Assembly (NCBI GenBank): GCA_037957365.1
Contig: JARHVA010004089.1
Span: 1,165,001 to 1,229,000, forward strand
Direction of reading: 5' to 3'
Length of the DNA stretch: 64,000 nt
Source: Torreya grandis
Lineage: Eukaryota; Streptophyta; Pinopsida; Cupressales; Taxaceae
Position numbers and translations under genes: made by a program. Positions within the stretch are counted from its first letter, which is position 1. Each line of letters opens with the position of its first letter. Positions 1 through 10,963 of this stretch are shown one piece after another. Below the pieces are notes generated by a model. The model was not told the DNA's origin and did no database searches. It worked only from the letters and a program-made list of their open reading frames with translations.

Positions 1-304
1 GATTGTTGAAACCATAATTGAGAGAGTGAGCTCTTGAAGAGATTTACTATTTATGCCCTAGAGGTCTGGGAGCCTTAGAGGAGTGTAAGGAAGAAGACTG
101 TGGCATCTTCTTTGTTGTATTTCCTTCTGGAAGAGTATTAATACAATTGGGTATTATCTCTCATATTCTATGTTGTTTTTGGTTTCTAGTTACTTATTGC
201 TTCTAGTTTAATTATGTGGTTAGTTGCTTGTATATGGTAATCAGTTGTGCTTCCTAGATCTTAACAAGTGTATCAGAGCTGTTTGTAGTTCTAGATTCCT
301 AACA
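1..304 (+). repeat. E1 5' LTR, 3' portion
   Basis: Direct repeat of 3237-3541. By homology to the E2 LTR the ancestral LTR ends at 266 (...TTAACA); bases 267-304 are an extra primer-site unit that is also present in the 3' LTR of this copy and therefore now belongs to the LTR. Confidence 0.85.
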
Positions 305-319
305 AGTGGTATCAGAGCT
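267..319 (+). other. Tandem primer-binding sites of E1
   Basis: Two tRNA-iMet type sites lie in a row: AGTGTATCAGAGCT at 267-280 (one base lost) and AGTGGTATCAGAGCT at 305-319. Each is preceded by an AACA end. Copia elements normally have one such site directly after the 5' LTR. E2 has the same double arrangement on its strand (18233-18246 and 18280-18293). Confidence 0.8.
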
Positions 320-417
320 AAGGTTGCAGGGAGCAGGTTTGTGTTTGATTACAGGTCACTCTCAGGGGTTTTTGATTGAGTGGGAGTATAGCAATGGCAA
401 AATAAAGTACACTAAGA

Positions 418-1122
418 ATGGAAGAATTCAAAAGCAAGAATGGTCAATTACGGTGTTATGGGAAGAAAGAGCAGGAAAAGAAAGATTGTTGGTTGGTAAC
501 AGATCAGCATGAAGGAAATAAAGAAGCAGGTATTGTTGCATGGATTGTTGTACTGGTTGCTCTTATATGTTCCTTGGATAAAGTAGAATCTTGATTTATA
601 GATTCTGTTGCCTCTTTCCATGCAGCCCCAAATAGAGTATTTTTCCATGTTAAGGTCCATGGAGACTTTGGAAAGATTTATTTAGGGGTTGGTGAGCCTT
701 ATCAAAGTATTGGCAAAGAGGAAGTGCGGCTGAAATTGCAGACGGCCAACACACGGGTGTTGAAGGATGTCATGCAGGTCCCAGTTCTGAAGATGAGGCT
801 AATTTCTTCAGGAAAGTTGGGTGATGAGAGATGCATAGTAACTCTCACAGCAGATGCACTTGAATTAGCAGGTGGTAAGAAATTAGGTATCCTTTATCTA
901 TCTACTTATATTACTAATTCTTCTTCTGTTGTGAAGAGGTGGCTTTGTAGGCTTGGTCACATGAGCAAGAAGGAGATGCATGTTCTTAAGAGGAAGATAG
1001 ATGTGTTTGACAAACTTAAGAATTGGAAAGCCTTGGTGTTTATGGAGGAGATGATGGACAAAGATCAGTGGAAGGGTCTGGATAACTCTGAGCAGGGCAA
1101 CTTGGATAGGGTTTTGATCTAA
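418..1122 (+). pseudogene. E1 gag tail - protease - pre-integrase remnant
   Basis: The frame from the ATG at 418 matches the E2 ORF. It begins at a damaged gag zinc knuckle (GKKEQEKKDCW, the other Cys and the His missing). A stop falls near 593, followed by a protease-like motif DSVASFHAAP at 601-630, where Copia proteases have DSGAS[FS]H. From 724 it is open for 132 codons, ending in the GAG-pre-integrase signature RLGHMSKKEMHVL near 949-990. The catalytic Gly is Val here and also in E2, so the change came before the two copies separated. The integrase core does not follow. It is broken and cannot be a working polyprotein. Confidence 0.8.
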
Positions 1123-1154
1123 AGAGAGCTTGCGGGTAAAAAATCATCACTCAC

Positions 1155-1385
1155 AAAAAAAACACAGTTATCGGCGTCGGTCAAGAGGAACTGACATCAA
1201 TCAGACAAGTACTGACATTGGTCATGTCCAGACAGGCAAAGTTGGTAATGTCAGGTAGGTGGACACCGAGGTTAGTCGGGTAGACACCGGCATCAGTCAG
1301 AGAAATGACGTCGGCAGTCAGGTCAGTCGCAGGGAACCGATGTCGGTCAGGTGCAGACTAGGAGGTGACTGACATCGGTCACTGA
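1155..1385 (+). repeat. Degenerate GACRTCGGTC motif cluster (internal, E1)
   Basis: Short words of the type TGACATCGGTCA / GATGTCGGTC / GGCGTCGGTC recur irregularly about every 20-40 bases between the pre-integrase and RT remnants. The equivalent E2 stretch (17205-17440) has intact ACCGACGTCGGT palindromes; here nearly all have CpG transitions. Confidence 0.75.
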
Positions 1386-1559
1386 CGAAATAGATTTTGG
1401 GCAGACATCAAGCTATCAAGGAGTCTCAAATGCCCATGTGGAGGACTAAAAGTGTAAGTAAGCCTCAAATTTGTTATTCCCCTTATTTACACTACTTGTT
1501 GCTCACTGATGGTCAAGAACCAAGAAGTTTTAAAGAAGTAGAGCAGGTAGAATCTAGTC

Positions 1560-2340
1560 TTTAGAAGAGAACTAAATGGGAGGTTTGGTAGAGTTGCCAG
1601 TGGAGTTAAAGAAGAGAGAGAATGGACATGTGAGACGAAAGGCCAGTTCATATGGTCTTGAGAAAGCTGTAGGATAGTGGTACAGGTTTGACAGGTGTAT
1701 GACAAAGCATGGCTTTAGTCAATGTCATTGTAACCATTGTGTTTATTTTACTAGGGTGGATGATGATTGCAACATTATCATGTTACTGTATGTTGTGTGT
1801 ATGCTTGTTTTAGGGTCACACATGTAGGGAGTTACTGAACTAAAGGTAAAGTTAGTTCAGTGGTATGTCATGAAGAATTTGGGAGTGGAAAAATTCTTTG
1901 GCATGAGTATTCCTAGAGACAGGGAAGATCACAAGTTGATGTTGTCTCAGGATGATTGTGTGAAGGTAGTGCAAGATGTAGAATGGCAAGTGCACCTATG
2001 GATGGATAGTTCACAGAACAGGGTCCCCAATCACATGATGAGGTTGCTTACATGTGTACTCCCTGATATTGCCCCAGTAGTGGGAGTTGTCAGCAAGTTT
2101 GTGGCCAATCCAAAAAGGAAGCACTGGAAAGTGATTCAGTGGATTCTCAAGTATCTAAGAGGGACTAGCAGTAGGTTAACATGCTATGCAGGGTCAGGCA
2201 CTTCGGATATGGCAGGTTACTTGGATGATAGGAGTTACACCATAGGATGTGTGGTGGTTGGTCTTCAAGATTGATTTTGAAAAGGAATACAAGCTAAGAA
2301 ACAAATTAGATGATGTATAGGTACAGGTATAGTGCAACTA
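1560..2340 (+). pseudogene. E1 reverse transcriptase / RNase H remnant
   Basis: A Copia RT palm trace lies at 1755-1815, where the YVDD box reads YVVC. It continues in an open frame at 1870-2274: MKNLGVEKFFGM, then LSQDD, then PDIAPVVGVVSKF, then the conserved HWKVIQWILKYLRGTSS and a short DMAGYLDDR segment, all in the order found in Copia RT/RNase H. The family would normally have several hundred more residues upstream (integrase and RT fingers), which are absent. The frame stops at 2274 before the RNase H active site is complete. Clearly a relic. Confidence 0.85.
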
Positions 2341-2344
2341 TTTA

Positions 2345-2360
2345 TCTCCAAGTGGGAGAT
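2345..2360 (+). other. Polypurine tract of E1
   Basis: The purine-rich AAGTGGGAGAT directly precedes the TGTTAGG start of the 3' LTR, the standard plus-strand primer position in Copia elements. E2 has the mirrored sequence at 16199-16216. Confidence 0.75.
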
Positions 2361-3541
2361 TGTTAGGTTGTGGCGCTAAAGGCTTCACTGATGCAAACAT
2401 GGAGGAGGTTGTTGAGAGGTTGCTGAGTTACAGAGCAACTGACGTCGATTTGATCAATCGACGTTGGTCATATCCAGTGAGTAGAGCAACTGACATCGAT
2501 CAGGTATCGGTCGACATTGGTCATCTCTAGCTAGATAGGGACCGATGTTGGTCACCTATGTGGTCCCAAAATTGCTAGTTGACGAATAGTTAGTTTAACA
2601 AGCCGGTTGTTTGCATGTTAAAAGGCTAATTTTAGTCTTGAGCTGTGGATCTAATTATTATAATTGGATGTTTAATTATTGTTTGCATGAGATCTATTTA
2701 AGAGACTCATGGGCTGTATTGTAATGTGTGAGGGATCAAAGCAGGGATTACCTGGGTGCTAGATAGAGAGAGCAAGTTTGGCTCCTCATAGTGCCATAGT
2801 GCCAAGTGTGTATGATCAGGTAGATCTGTGGGAGAGCAAGGTCTGGTAGAAGATTCACAGGAGTGTTGGTTTGAAGGACAAGTGTTCTTCATGGTATGTA
2901 AGATCAAGTTGGTCTATAGGTGTGCAAGATCAAGAAGGAGATCTACATGTGTAAGTAAGGTCGGTTGATTTATAGGTGTGTGTGTGTGTGAGATCTAGGT
3001 TTGTAGGTGTGCAGAACCAGGTTGATTTGTAGGTGTGCAAGATCAGGGAGGTTAGTAACACAACAAGTAGCAAGATCAGGTGAGAGCTACTTGGAGTATG
3101 TTGTGTACTTGGAGCATGTGTGAATACTCAGACTTGGAGTATGTGGAGTACTTGGTGGACCGGCAGTATTGTTACTGACTAGTGGACTGGCAATATTGTT
3201 ACTAGTTGGTGGAGGTGAACAACTCTGTGTTTGAGTTGATTGTTGGGACCGTAATTGAGAAAGTGAGCTCTTGAAGAGATTTATTGTTATGCCCTAGAGG
3301 TGTGGGATCCGTAGAGGAGTGTAAGGAAGAAGATTGTGGCATCTTCTTTGTTGTATTTCCTTCTGGAAGAGTATTAATACAATTGGGTATTGTCTCTCAA
3401 ATTATGTGTTGTTTTTGGTTTCTAGTTACTTATTGCTTCTGGTTTAATTCTGTGGTTAGTTACTTGTATATGGTAATCAGTTGTGCTTCCTAGATCTTAA
3501 CAAGTGGTATCAGAGCTATTTGTGGTTCTAGATTCTTGACA
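2361..3541 (+). repeat. E1 3' LTR (1181 bp)
   Basis: Starts TGTTAGG and ends CTTGACA. The last ~300 bases match 1-304. Bases 2440-2545 carry decayed GACGTCGG-type motifs in the same place as the E2 LTR cluster. A weak TATA-like CTATTTAAGAG lies near 2694. The LTR includes an iMet primer-like site at 3503-3517 before its last ~25 bases. Confidence 0.88.
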
Positions 3542-3715
3542 GTACAAAAGGTTTGAACTAAGTTTTAAGCCATTACACCATAGCAAAAAATGATTTTTCA
3601 AAATATCTAAAGCTATATCACCAATGAGTAGATCTTTAAAAAATGCACTTTAAAAAAAAATAACACCCAATAAAGAGCTATATATTAAAATTTATGGCAC
3701 TTACAAGTTTTATGA

Positions 3716-4260
3716 AGAGTAATTTGGGTTTCTTGAACTACTTTACTTCAGAAGTAATCGACCTTAGAGAACCTGATAGTGTTGTTACAGAACCTTGAAT
3801 TGGTCTACAAAGAGTAATTAGGTTTTCTTGGATTGCTTTACTTGAGAAGTAATCAACATTTGAGAACCTGAGTAAAGTACTTCCACAAACCCAAATTGGT
3901 CTATAGCAATGTAAACTGGGTTCTTAGGTCTGCTTTACTTAACAAATAATTGTCCTTCACAAACCTAAGTAAAGTAATTCCACAAACCTGAACTAGTTTA
4001 TAGGAAAGTAATCTAGGTTTTTAGACTTTGATTGCTTAAATTTTTATATTACAAGTAAAACAACTTCTAAAACTCGATTTGTGTGTAGACAAATAATCAG
4101 ACTTATGAAATAGCTTAACTTTAAAAAAGTGAAGTTACTCATCGTTAGAAGTTTGAGTTGGTCTACTGGATAAGTAATAGTGCTTCAAAAGTCCATATTG
4201 GTTAGCATATTGTCTAAAGCATGCAACTTGAAGTTGATCCACTGTTGAGCCAAAGTAATG
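3716..4260. repeat. Degenerate ~95-bp tandem repeat, about six units
   Basis: Units begin near 3718, 3813, 3908, 4007, 4091 and 4172. Each has the order AGTAATnnGG, a TTGCTTTACTT block, AAGTAATC, GAACCTGAGTAAAGTA and a closing TTGGTCTA. The first three or four are regular (95-99 bp); the last two are shorter and more decayed. Confidence 0.75.
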
Positions 4261-4690
4261 ACCTCCTACAAATTCGAGTAGCATAGAGGTTTGGTGGCAT
4301 GTAAATCAAGACAAGTTAAAAACATCCAAAATACTTCATCTATGAAAAATCTAAAAGAGACCCATTTGAGATTTCAACCCAAGGAAGAAAACCTAGAAGG
4401 CATTTTTTCACATTAACACAAGAAGTATGGATTTTTTTTAAAACCAAACATGGGGCCTCTAGATGACAAAAAAGAAAAAAAATTTCACTATTCCAGAACT
4501 AGGTCAAGTTTACAGTCGATCCTAAGATTTTGGCACCTTCTAAAACCAATGGTGTAGTCAATTTTAAGATCTAAATCTCCAATATAAAGCTTTGCATGAA
4601 TTCTCTAAGGAATCTCACCAAACCTTTTTTTGCTAGAACAATGAATGTAGCAAGATTTCACCACAAAGATTGCTAAAATACTGGGAAAAT

Positions 4691-4703
4691 GGCTCTGATA
4701 TCA
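4691..4703 (-). other. Primer-binding site of a minus-strand Copia element
   Basis: GGCTCTGATATCA is the complement of the iMet-type site TGGTATCAGAGCC with one change. It sits directly left of the LTR start TGTTAGA at 4704, as expected for a 5' LTR read on the minus strand. Confidence 0.7.
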
Positions 4704-5071
4704 TGTTAGATAGGCTATGATATTAGATATTTGTATAAAAAATTAAGCAAATATATGTATAAATCAATGAAATAATATCTAAATTACAAAGGAAGAAGAA
4801 ACTTGTCTTCACATGGTAATATTGAAAAATATAGTTGCTTGCATAAAATCATATTAACTTGTCTAACCTTACAAAAAACAAAAATGGGGTACATATAGGG
4901 AAAATTAAGGAGATATAAGGAAGCCTATAATTTTCCTAATTAGATAATTACATTAAAAATATAATTAACCTATGTGACCCTTTTATAACAAAACTAAGGA
5001 AGCTTAATTTATAAAGAATGGCCATAAGGTCGTGTAGGCAAAACCCAATGGAAAAAATCACTACACTAACA
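4704..5071 (-). repeat. Copia 5' LTR (368 bp), rest of element missing
   Basis: Bounded by TGTTAG and CTAACA, a perfect 6-bp terminal inverted repeat, with a primer site on the left. No second copy of this LTR is seen in the window. Its coding region would lie to the left, where only the 3542-4703 stretch and then E1 are found, so the element is truncated or interrupted. The right boundary is set only by the inverted repeat. Confidence 0.6.
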
Positions 5072-5082
5072 AACTTTGGGGG

Positions 5083-8000
5083 TGAAAAAGGAGAGAGATA
5101 ACTGAAAAAAAACTATCCTAAGAGAGGTGATACACTAAATAAATTGATGAATTCTAATCATATGCATATTACACTTGAAATTAAGGGATAAACCGAACAT
5201 ACACTTCTCCAATCTTCATCTTCTCACTTCAATGTTACATTGAGGTTATGGATGAATGTGCAAAGCTAGTAAGACTAGACAATAGGCATATGAGGGCACT
5301 AATTAATAGGATAAATCACTCAATCCTTTATATTTCCTATAACACTTCACATGCCCTATAAGAAGAAGCTTTTGAACTACAAATAGATGGTAGAATGAAA
5401 TAACATGTTAAGGAATCCATAGTCTTCACTTATGCAAAATCAAATATTCAAAATTAACACACTAATAAAAATCATGAGGAGGTAAATATAATTATTCTTA
5501 TTGATCAAAAGGTACAAAAATGAGCAAGGATTCACCATACTCAGGTGGACCATCAAATACAATGGCCAAAATGGCTAGTTATTATAGAACTTGATAGAGA
5601 GAAGAGAAGAGAGAAGTCAAAGGGTCACAAGGACACTTTTTAAGCAAGGAAAATTAGTTATTTTTGCATGAAAATAGGATATGTAATGAACCATGTGAGG
5701 TAAATATTTATAAGTGTTATTCCAAGTCATAAACCTCATGAAAAGTGGCAAGAAACTTCTCATTCTTGATTAGAAAAATTTCCTACATGATTAGCCCTAT
5801 TTGAACACATTATAACTTATTAGGACTAGGTATGATGATTGTAATAAGGTCTAAGGATATTATACATGCCTCTTCATGCATTGGTTGCAAGCCTAGTCAT
5901 TTGAAATCACTTGAAAAGGAGTAGTCATCATCTGCAGTCTAAAATATACTTCTTTGATGCACCCTACACACTTGGCTTCCAAAAAGAGATCAATTTCTCA
6001 TGAAAATACATACAAGAAAATTAATTAAATGTGTTAAGGCCCTCCATGTATTTATAATCATTAGGGACACCTTAAAAAACCATCCACTTGAAGTTTTCAC
6101 ACTTCTCCCTAGCTTGTCCATTATGCTAGTTTTGATTGGTTGAGTTGAAGCACCTAGTTTGGACACTTAGGAGTTTACCAAGAGTATGAAATTGATATTA
6201 TGGGTTATATAAAGTCTATATATTCCTCTCAAAGTATGTTTCATGCTCAAACTCCTTATAGAACCTATAAAACATTAAAAAAAAGTCAAAAATACCCTAC
6301 TTTTACCATGTTTGTACATCCAAAAAGAATGTGGAGTATCTTAAGGGAGTTTTCTCCAAGTTAAAATAGGTTTTATGATCATACTAGTCCATCTGGAAGC
6401 ATCTCTAACCTTATTTCTCCAATTGGATCTCTGCAAGTGTTTGTAAGGGTTTCTGAGTAGTTTAAGCCTTTAAGCTTTGTTCATAAAGATTCACGTCCAA
6501 CCTTCAAAAAAATATCACTAAAGTGATGTTAAAAGACCCTATTAACATCCTTTCTATCATTTTTCCCCCATCCAAAGCATCATAAAATATATGAGCTCTT
6601 CAAATCATCTTATCGAGCTCTTTTCCTCATTTTAGAAGGCCTAAAGTTTTACTCAAGCCAAAATTGGTTCTTCCAGGGTTTATTTTACATCTCAATGGTT
6701 TTTTCACGTATATATTATCCCCAAAAACATGTTTCAACATGTCACCATGCTCATCTCATGTTCTAAGTGTGAAAGACCCTCAATTTGGGCATAGGCCTAA
6801 TCCTTGCCTAGTAGGCCTGTTTCAATCTTAAGCATAAAATGACCTTTTTGATGTATTCCCTGCAATAAAATATATTAAACATATCTGATGTGATCCTATA
6901 GACATTCTTTGGTCCATTAAAAATTTCACTTAGGTCCATAATTGAAAGTGACCTATTGTTTGGCCTCTAAGCATAACCATGCCTACTAGGTCTAACTGCA
7001 ACCTTAGGAGTATGGAGCACCCTATTGAGTTTCATCCCATTTAGAAAGGTTATTCATGTTGGCTTGGATGTGTACCAACTCCACACACCTCTCTCAAAGT
7101 TCCAAACATCTTCAAATTCAACCTATCACCTTCCTTCCTCAAACCTACCTGTCTATGTATAAGGGGAAGTACCACTTGTCTTAGACAAAATAGGGGGCAC
7201 TTCCCTTGTTTGTTCAAACAAACTACATAGTTGAGAGGATTTTTTAGGTCATTTTTATTGAGGTTATCTTTTTAATATTTCACCAAGCCCGTTTCAACAT
7301 TATATACTTCTCTTAGAGTCACTTGGCATTGTTTTAGGTTCATTTGCTTTATCTCCATGTCTTATCCTTATCAAGAAACTCAAGTATTGCTCCCTACCTT
7401 CTGACTGAGAAATTTTGATTTTTCCCTTGCTTGTAGGTCATTTTTCTCCTTGATATTTGGGTTAATATGTGGAAAGGCTTCCCTTGAACCCCCAAAAGTC
7501 ACTTGACATTCCTCTATCTTGTAATCATTTTGAGTGTCTTAAAACCAAATTGAAGACTCATATTAACTCATTGGTCTATATACCCTGGCTGTAGGTGTGC
7601 ATTTTATTGTATATAGACACCTGTGAGTTAACATGGTACTTTCAACACTCACTATTAACCTTCTATTGATGGCCTTCCTATTATTTTCATACCATTCAAC
7701 TCATTAACCATCTAGGTCACGGGTGAATGTTTTATTTGCTCTTAAGATGTTAAAAGTCATTCAAACCTTCAAAATTGTAGATATCATTAAAGGAATTCAG
7801 TGCATATGTTGATAAATTTGAGTCTCATAACAACTAATCTCCATTTCTTATCTTCCCTCTGCACTTTTCCAAGTCATTATTATATGATAGAGTTATAAGA
7901 CTAGTGTATTAGAAATGATCAAAGGTTAATATGACATTGTTATATTTTATTCACAAAAAGGTGATGGTTCTCTATTTTGCACCTTTAGGGATTTGATCTC

Positions 8001-9905
8001 TAACACATTTATCTCATTTCTTTGGAGGTGACCTTCATTCCTTGTTTCAAAATCTACCCTTACAAACAAGTCTACCACGCTCTTTTGTTATGTCAAGACA
8101 ATGAAGAAGGTTCATCATATGTTTCAAACTCTCCATATGACTTCTAAGCTCTCTACTCGTGCTATTTATAGGTGGTGATTCTCAGTATATAGGTAGATTT
8201 AGCTTGGGTAGTGGTCATGGTATAAACCATAGGCATTATCATAAGCCTCTATAGGTCTAAGGTCTCTCTCAAAACCTTCTAATGATCCTTTCACCTCTCA
8301 AAATATTGAAACCCACACTAAGGCTCTGATGACATCATCATGGTTCTTGTATGTGTGCATTGGTTGTATGTATGGGTAGTGAGTGCCTATAAAGGAGAAA
8401 TAAAGATGGGAAAAGGGCCTCATTGGTAGCTAAACTCAAAATCAACCTTCAAATACATGATCCCCATCAAAAACATCTTGAAAAAAGATACAATACAGCT
8501 TCTCCAATGTGAAAATCATTTGTAATCAAGAACTACATGGCAAGCCATGATGTAATGGTTATTTGTGTGACATGTGAGCTTACAAAACATGATAATTTCT
8601 TTAGATATTGAATAAGAAAGGTGAATAGGGGGTCAATAGGACCAATAAAAAATCTAAAAGACACTAACACAACCCCGTGAAGCCATGAAAAAGTGTGAAA
8701 ATCCTTAATATGTTGACAAAATGTTTGTAATCAACATAGTGCACCCTCTTTCAACTTAAGGCAAATTTGATTATTTAAACATCATGAAAAATGAAAATAA
8801 ACATGGAGAGAATATGAGGATGAATTCAAACTCATATGGAATTATCATAACCAATTGGATTGTATAGATTCCACCAAAATAAGGAAAAACCTATAAGGTG
8901 CACAAAACAACTAGCAAATTTATATAGTCAACTTCATGAGGATGGTTCATGAAGCACAAGCCACCATTATTTGAAATTATTATATATAAATTAATGTATT
9001 ATAGTGTAAAACAACATCCCAAAATTATTTTCCCTGAAACATATTGAGCTGTCCATACCAAGCAAAAATCTAAAAGTGTCTTCTACTTACTAGGAAGGGT
9101 GAAAAGAGAGATGAAAAATTTTGAGTATGAAATGGCACTTCCAAATCAAACCAAGCATGGAATTACATGGGAAAACTAAAAAGTCACTTCTTGACTATTT
9201 CCCATGTGGCACACTTCCCAAAGAGGTTGTACAAGTGCTAAACTCTTCATTTCCTTCAAGAAAACTACCTTTTCTTTTGCATAACCTGTCATATTTCAAT
9301 TTTTTCAGTTACTTATGTAGACACCTAAATCTAGCCACCAATAACCTCCAATCAAGATTTTGGCCCATTTCCACCCAAAATGTACAATTTGGCCTAAAAA
9401 CACTAAAACATGCTAAATGATGTAAAACTAACATATTCAAGTGCCAATTTTGGCCAGGGTATCATTAAATGGGGTAATGAAATTTATGGGCCAGCTAACT
9501 TTGATCAAATCATTTCAAGTCAAAATGCCAACATTACACCTAGGTGCTCTAGATTACTCTTTCCTATCAAATATTTTACACAAGACACATGCCTTTGTTA
9601 TTTATTGTTGGTAACATCCTAAATGGGAATATAATTCCAATGCATCTAACATTGCCTTCTAATTCTAATCCAATCAAATTTTGGACCAATAAGAAGGCAT
9701 TCTAATCAATTTGAGTAATTTGTACACAAAGTGATTAAACATGCTTAAGAGCCAATTAACCCAAATCAAGGCCTAATTAATAATTCCATGGAAACTTGTT
9801 GAATAATTTGTTTTGGAAATGAATATTGAATATCTGCATCATCAGGTGACCTCATTTCTTGCAAAGACATCCCTAAGCCATTAATGTCATAAATATCAGG
9901 ATTCA
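5083..9905 (+). repeat. E8 left LTR copy, interrupted at about 5260-9111
   Basis: 5083-5259 aligns with 10964-11135 and 9112-9905 with 11145-11913. The right copy has no counterpart of the 3.85 kb in between, so either an insertion sits in the left copy or the right copy lost it. Confidence 0.65.
5260..9111. other. 3.85-kb interruption without recognisable coding
   Basis: No frame above about 60 codons and no family motif that I can see on either strand. The stretch is evenly AT-rich. A GGCTCTGAT near 8322-8330 is reminiscent of a minus-strand iMet primer site, but the next bases do not fit. No flanking duplication is clear at 5260 or 9111. Confidence 0.4.
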
Positions 9906-10950
9906 TGTCCTCCATGCCTCATCAAGATTCATGCCCTCCATGAAGAAACACCTTGTGGATTAGACCTATTCCTTGGCACTTTAATTACCATTCTCTCAAT
10001 TAGACCATCTTCAAATAGGTCTACAATGTAAAATAATTCCTCTTTCATCCAAACATCTTCAAATTTATCTTGTGGATCCTCAATTTCAACTTCAAATGAT
10101 GATTCAACAAGTCATAAATTATTGTCCTCCATAGTGCTTTCAACAAGATTGGACTTCCTCTCAGCTGCAAGTTCTTCTAGCTCATCAAGGAGATTTGCAA
10201 ATTCTATCCAATTTTAATCATTGTCCTCCATAAAATATTCTTTATTCACCTTGTCATGCACTTGACCCTCAACCTAGAAAAGTTCTTCAAGCTCTTGAAA
10301 TAGATCCATTTGTAACTACCAATCATCCTTGTCAACAACTTCTTGTATCTTGACATCACCAAGTGAATTCATGATAGTAGGTTTTTGAATAGCAGAAAGA
10401 GCTTCCACTTTATGTTTGGTTGAACACTCAATATCATGTTTAGACACATCAACATGCTTGTCATCAATTGTGAAATATTTTGTAGAAGGAAAAGCTTTAC
10501 ACAACTCATAAAATTACTTGGAAATGGCATTAAACCTCTACCATAAATCTTCTTCTTCATGGATGCCATCTTTAAGAACTATTTCCTCTATCTTTGTCTC
10601 ATGAGTCTCTCTTAGGACTACCACTTCTTGAGGGATGACTTAACTTTCATTCTTGATAGTACATTCCACTTCATGTTTGATATGATCATCTACAACCTTT
10701 TGATCAGTTGTAGAGTCTTCTTCAAGGGTTTTAAGATCCTCCATCTCTTTCTCCTTCATGGTAATGCCAAGACTAGGCATCTTGAAATCATGTGACCTAG
10801 CCCAATAATGTTGCCAAGGAGGTAATTTTTCTTCAAGCAAGAGTTATCTCTCTTTATCAACCAGCTGATCCTCCTTAGATTATATCGTCACTTGTATTTT
10901 CTAGATAGGTCTAGCTCCCTTGATGTACCACTTTGGATTACAACTATAAC
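9906..10950 (-). pseudogene. Acidic ORF remnant of unknown family (antisense in E8)
   Basis: On the minus strand a coding-like frame runs from about 10850 to 9950 with several stops. It begins EEKLPPWQHYWARSHDFKMP and continues with very acidic, low-complexity stretches (KEKEMEDLKTLEEDS; FQELEELF; LDELEELAAERKSNLVE; EVEIEDPQDKFEDVW). The best open pieces are 10640-10840 and 10316-10504. It resembles no domain I can name; a gag-like or transposon accessory protein is the likeliest class. It lies directly before the purine tract of the right LTR and opposite to the inferred element direction, the position of antisense extra ORFs in Tat-lineage Gypsy elements. Confidence 0.45.
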
Positions 10951-10963
10951 TAAAGTTGGGGGG
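10951..10963 (+). other. Polypurine tract before E8 right LTR
   Basis: TAAAGTTGGGGGG directly precedes TGAAAATGG. A near copy (AACTTTGGGGG, 5072-5082) precedes the left LTR too. Confidence 0.55.

Larger units (their letters stand above)
1..3541 (+). mobile_element. E1: non-autonomous Ty1/Copia LTR element (5' end cut by window)
   Basis: The first ~300 bases repeat at 3237-3541, which marks them as the end of the 5' LTR and of the 3' LTR. A tRNA-iMet type primer-binding site (TGGTATCAGAGCT) follows the 5' LTR at 307 and a purine tract precedes the 3' LTR at 2361. The internal part is only about 2 kb. It holds a gag tail, a protease/pre-integrase piece and an RT/RNase H piece; the integrase core and most of gag are absent. 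E2 (15021-19471) is a second copy of the same family with the same internal deletion. The target duplication cannot be tested because the left end lies outside the window. Confidence 0.9.
3542..4703. other. No gene; leader-like AT-rich sequence with tandem array
   Basis: No reading frame of note. The right end (about 4300-4703) reads on the minus strand as the leader next to a Copia primer-binding site. The left part is dominated by the ~95-bp tandem repeat at 3716-4260. Confidence 0.5.

Noticed and set aside
8322..8330. GGCTCTGAT resembling a minus-strand iMet primer site
   Set aside because: The following bases (GACATCATC) do not match the site and no LTR pair was found around it.
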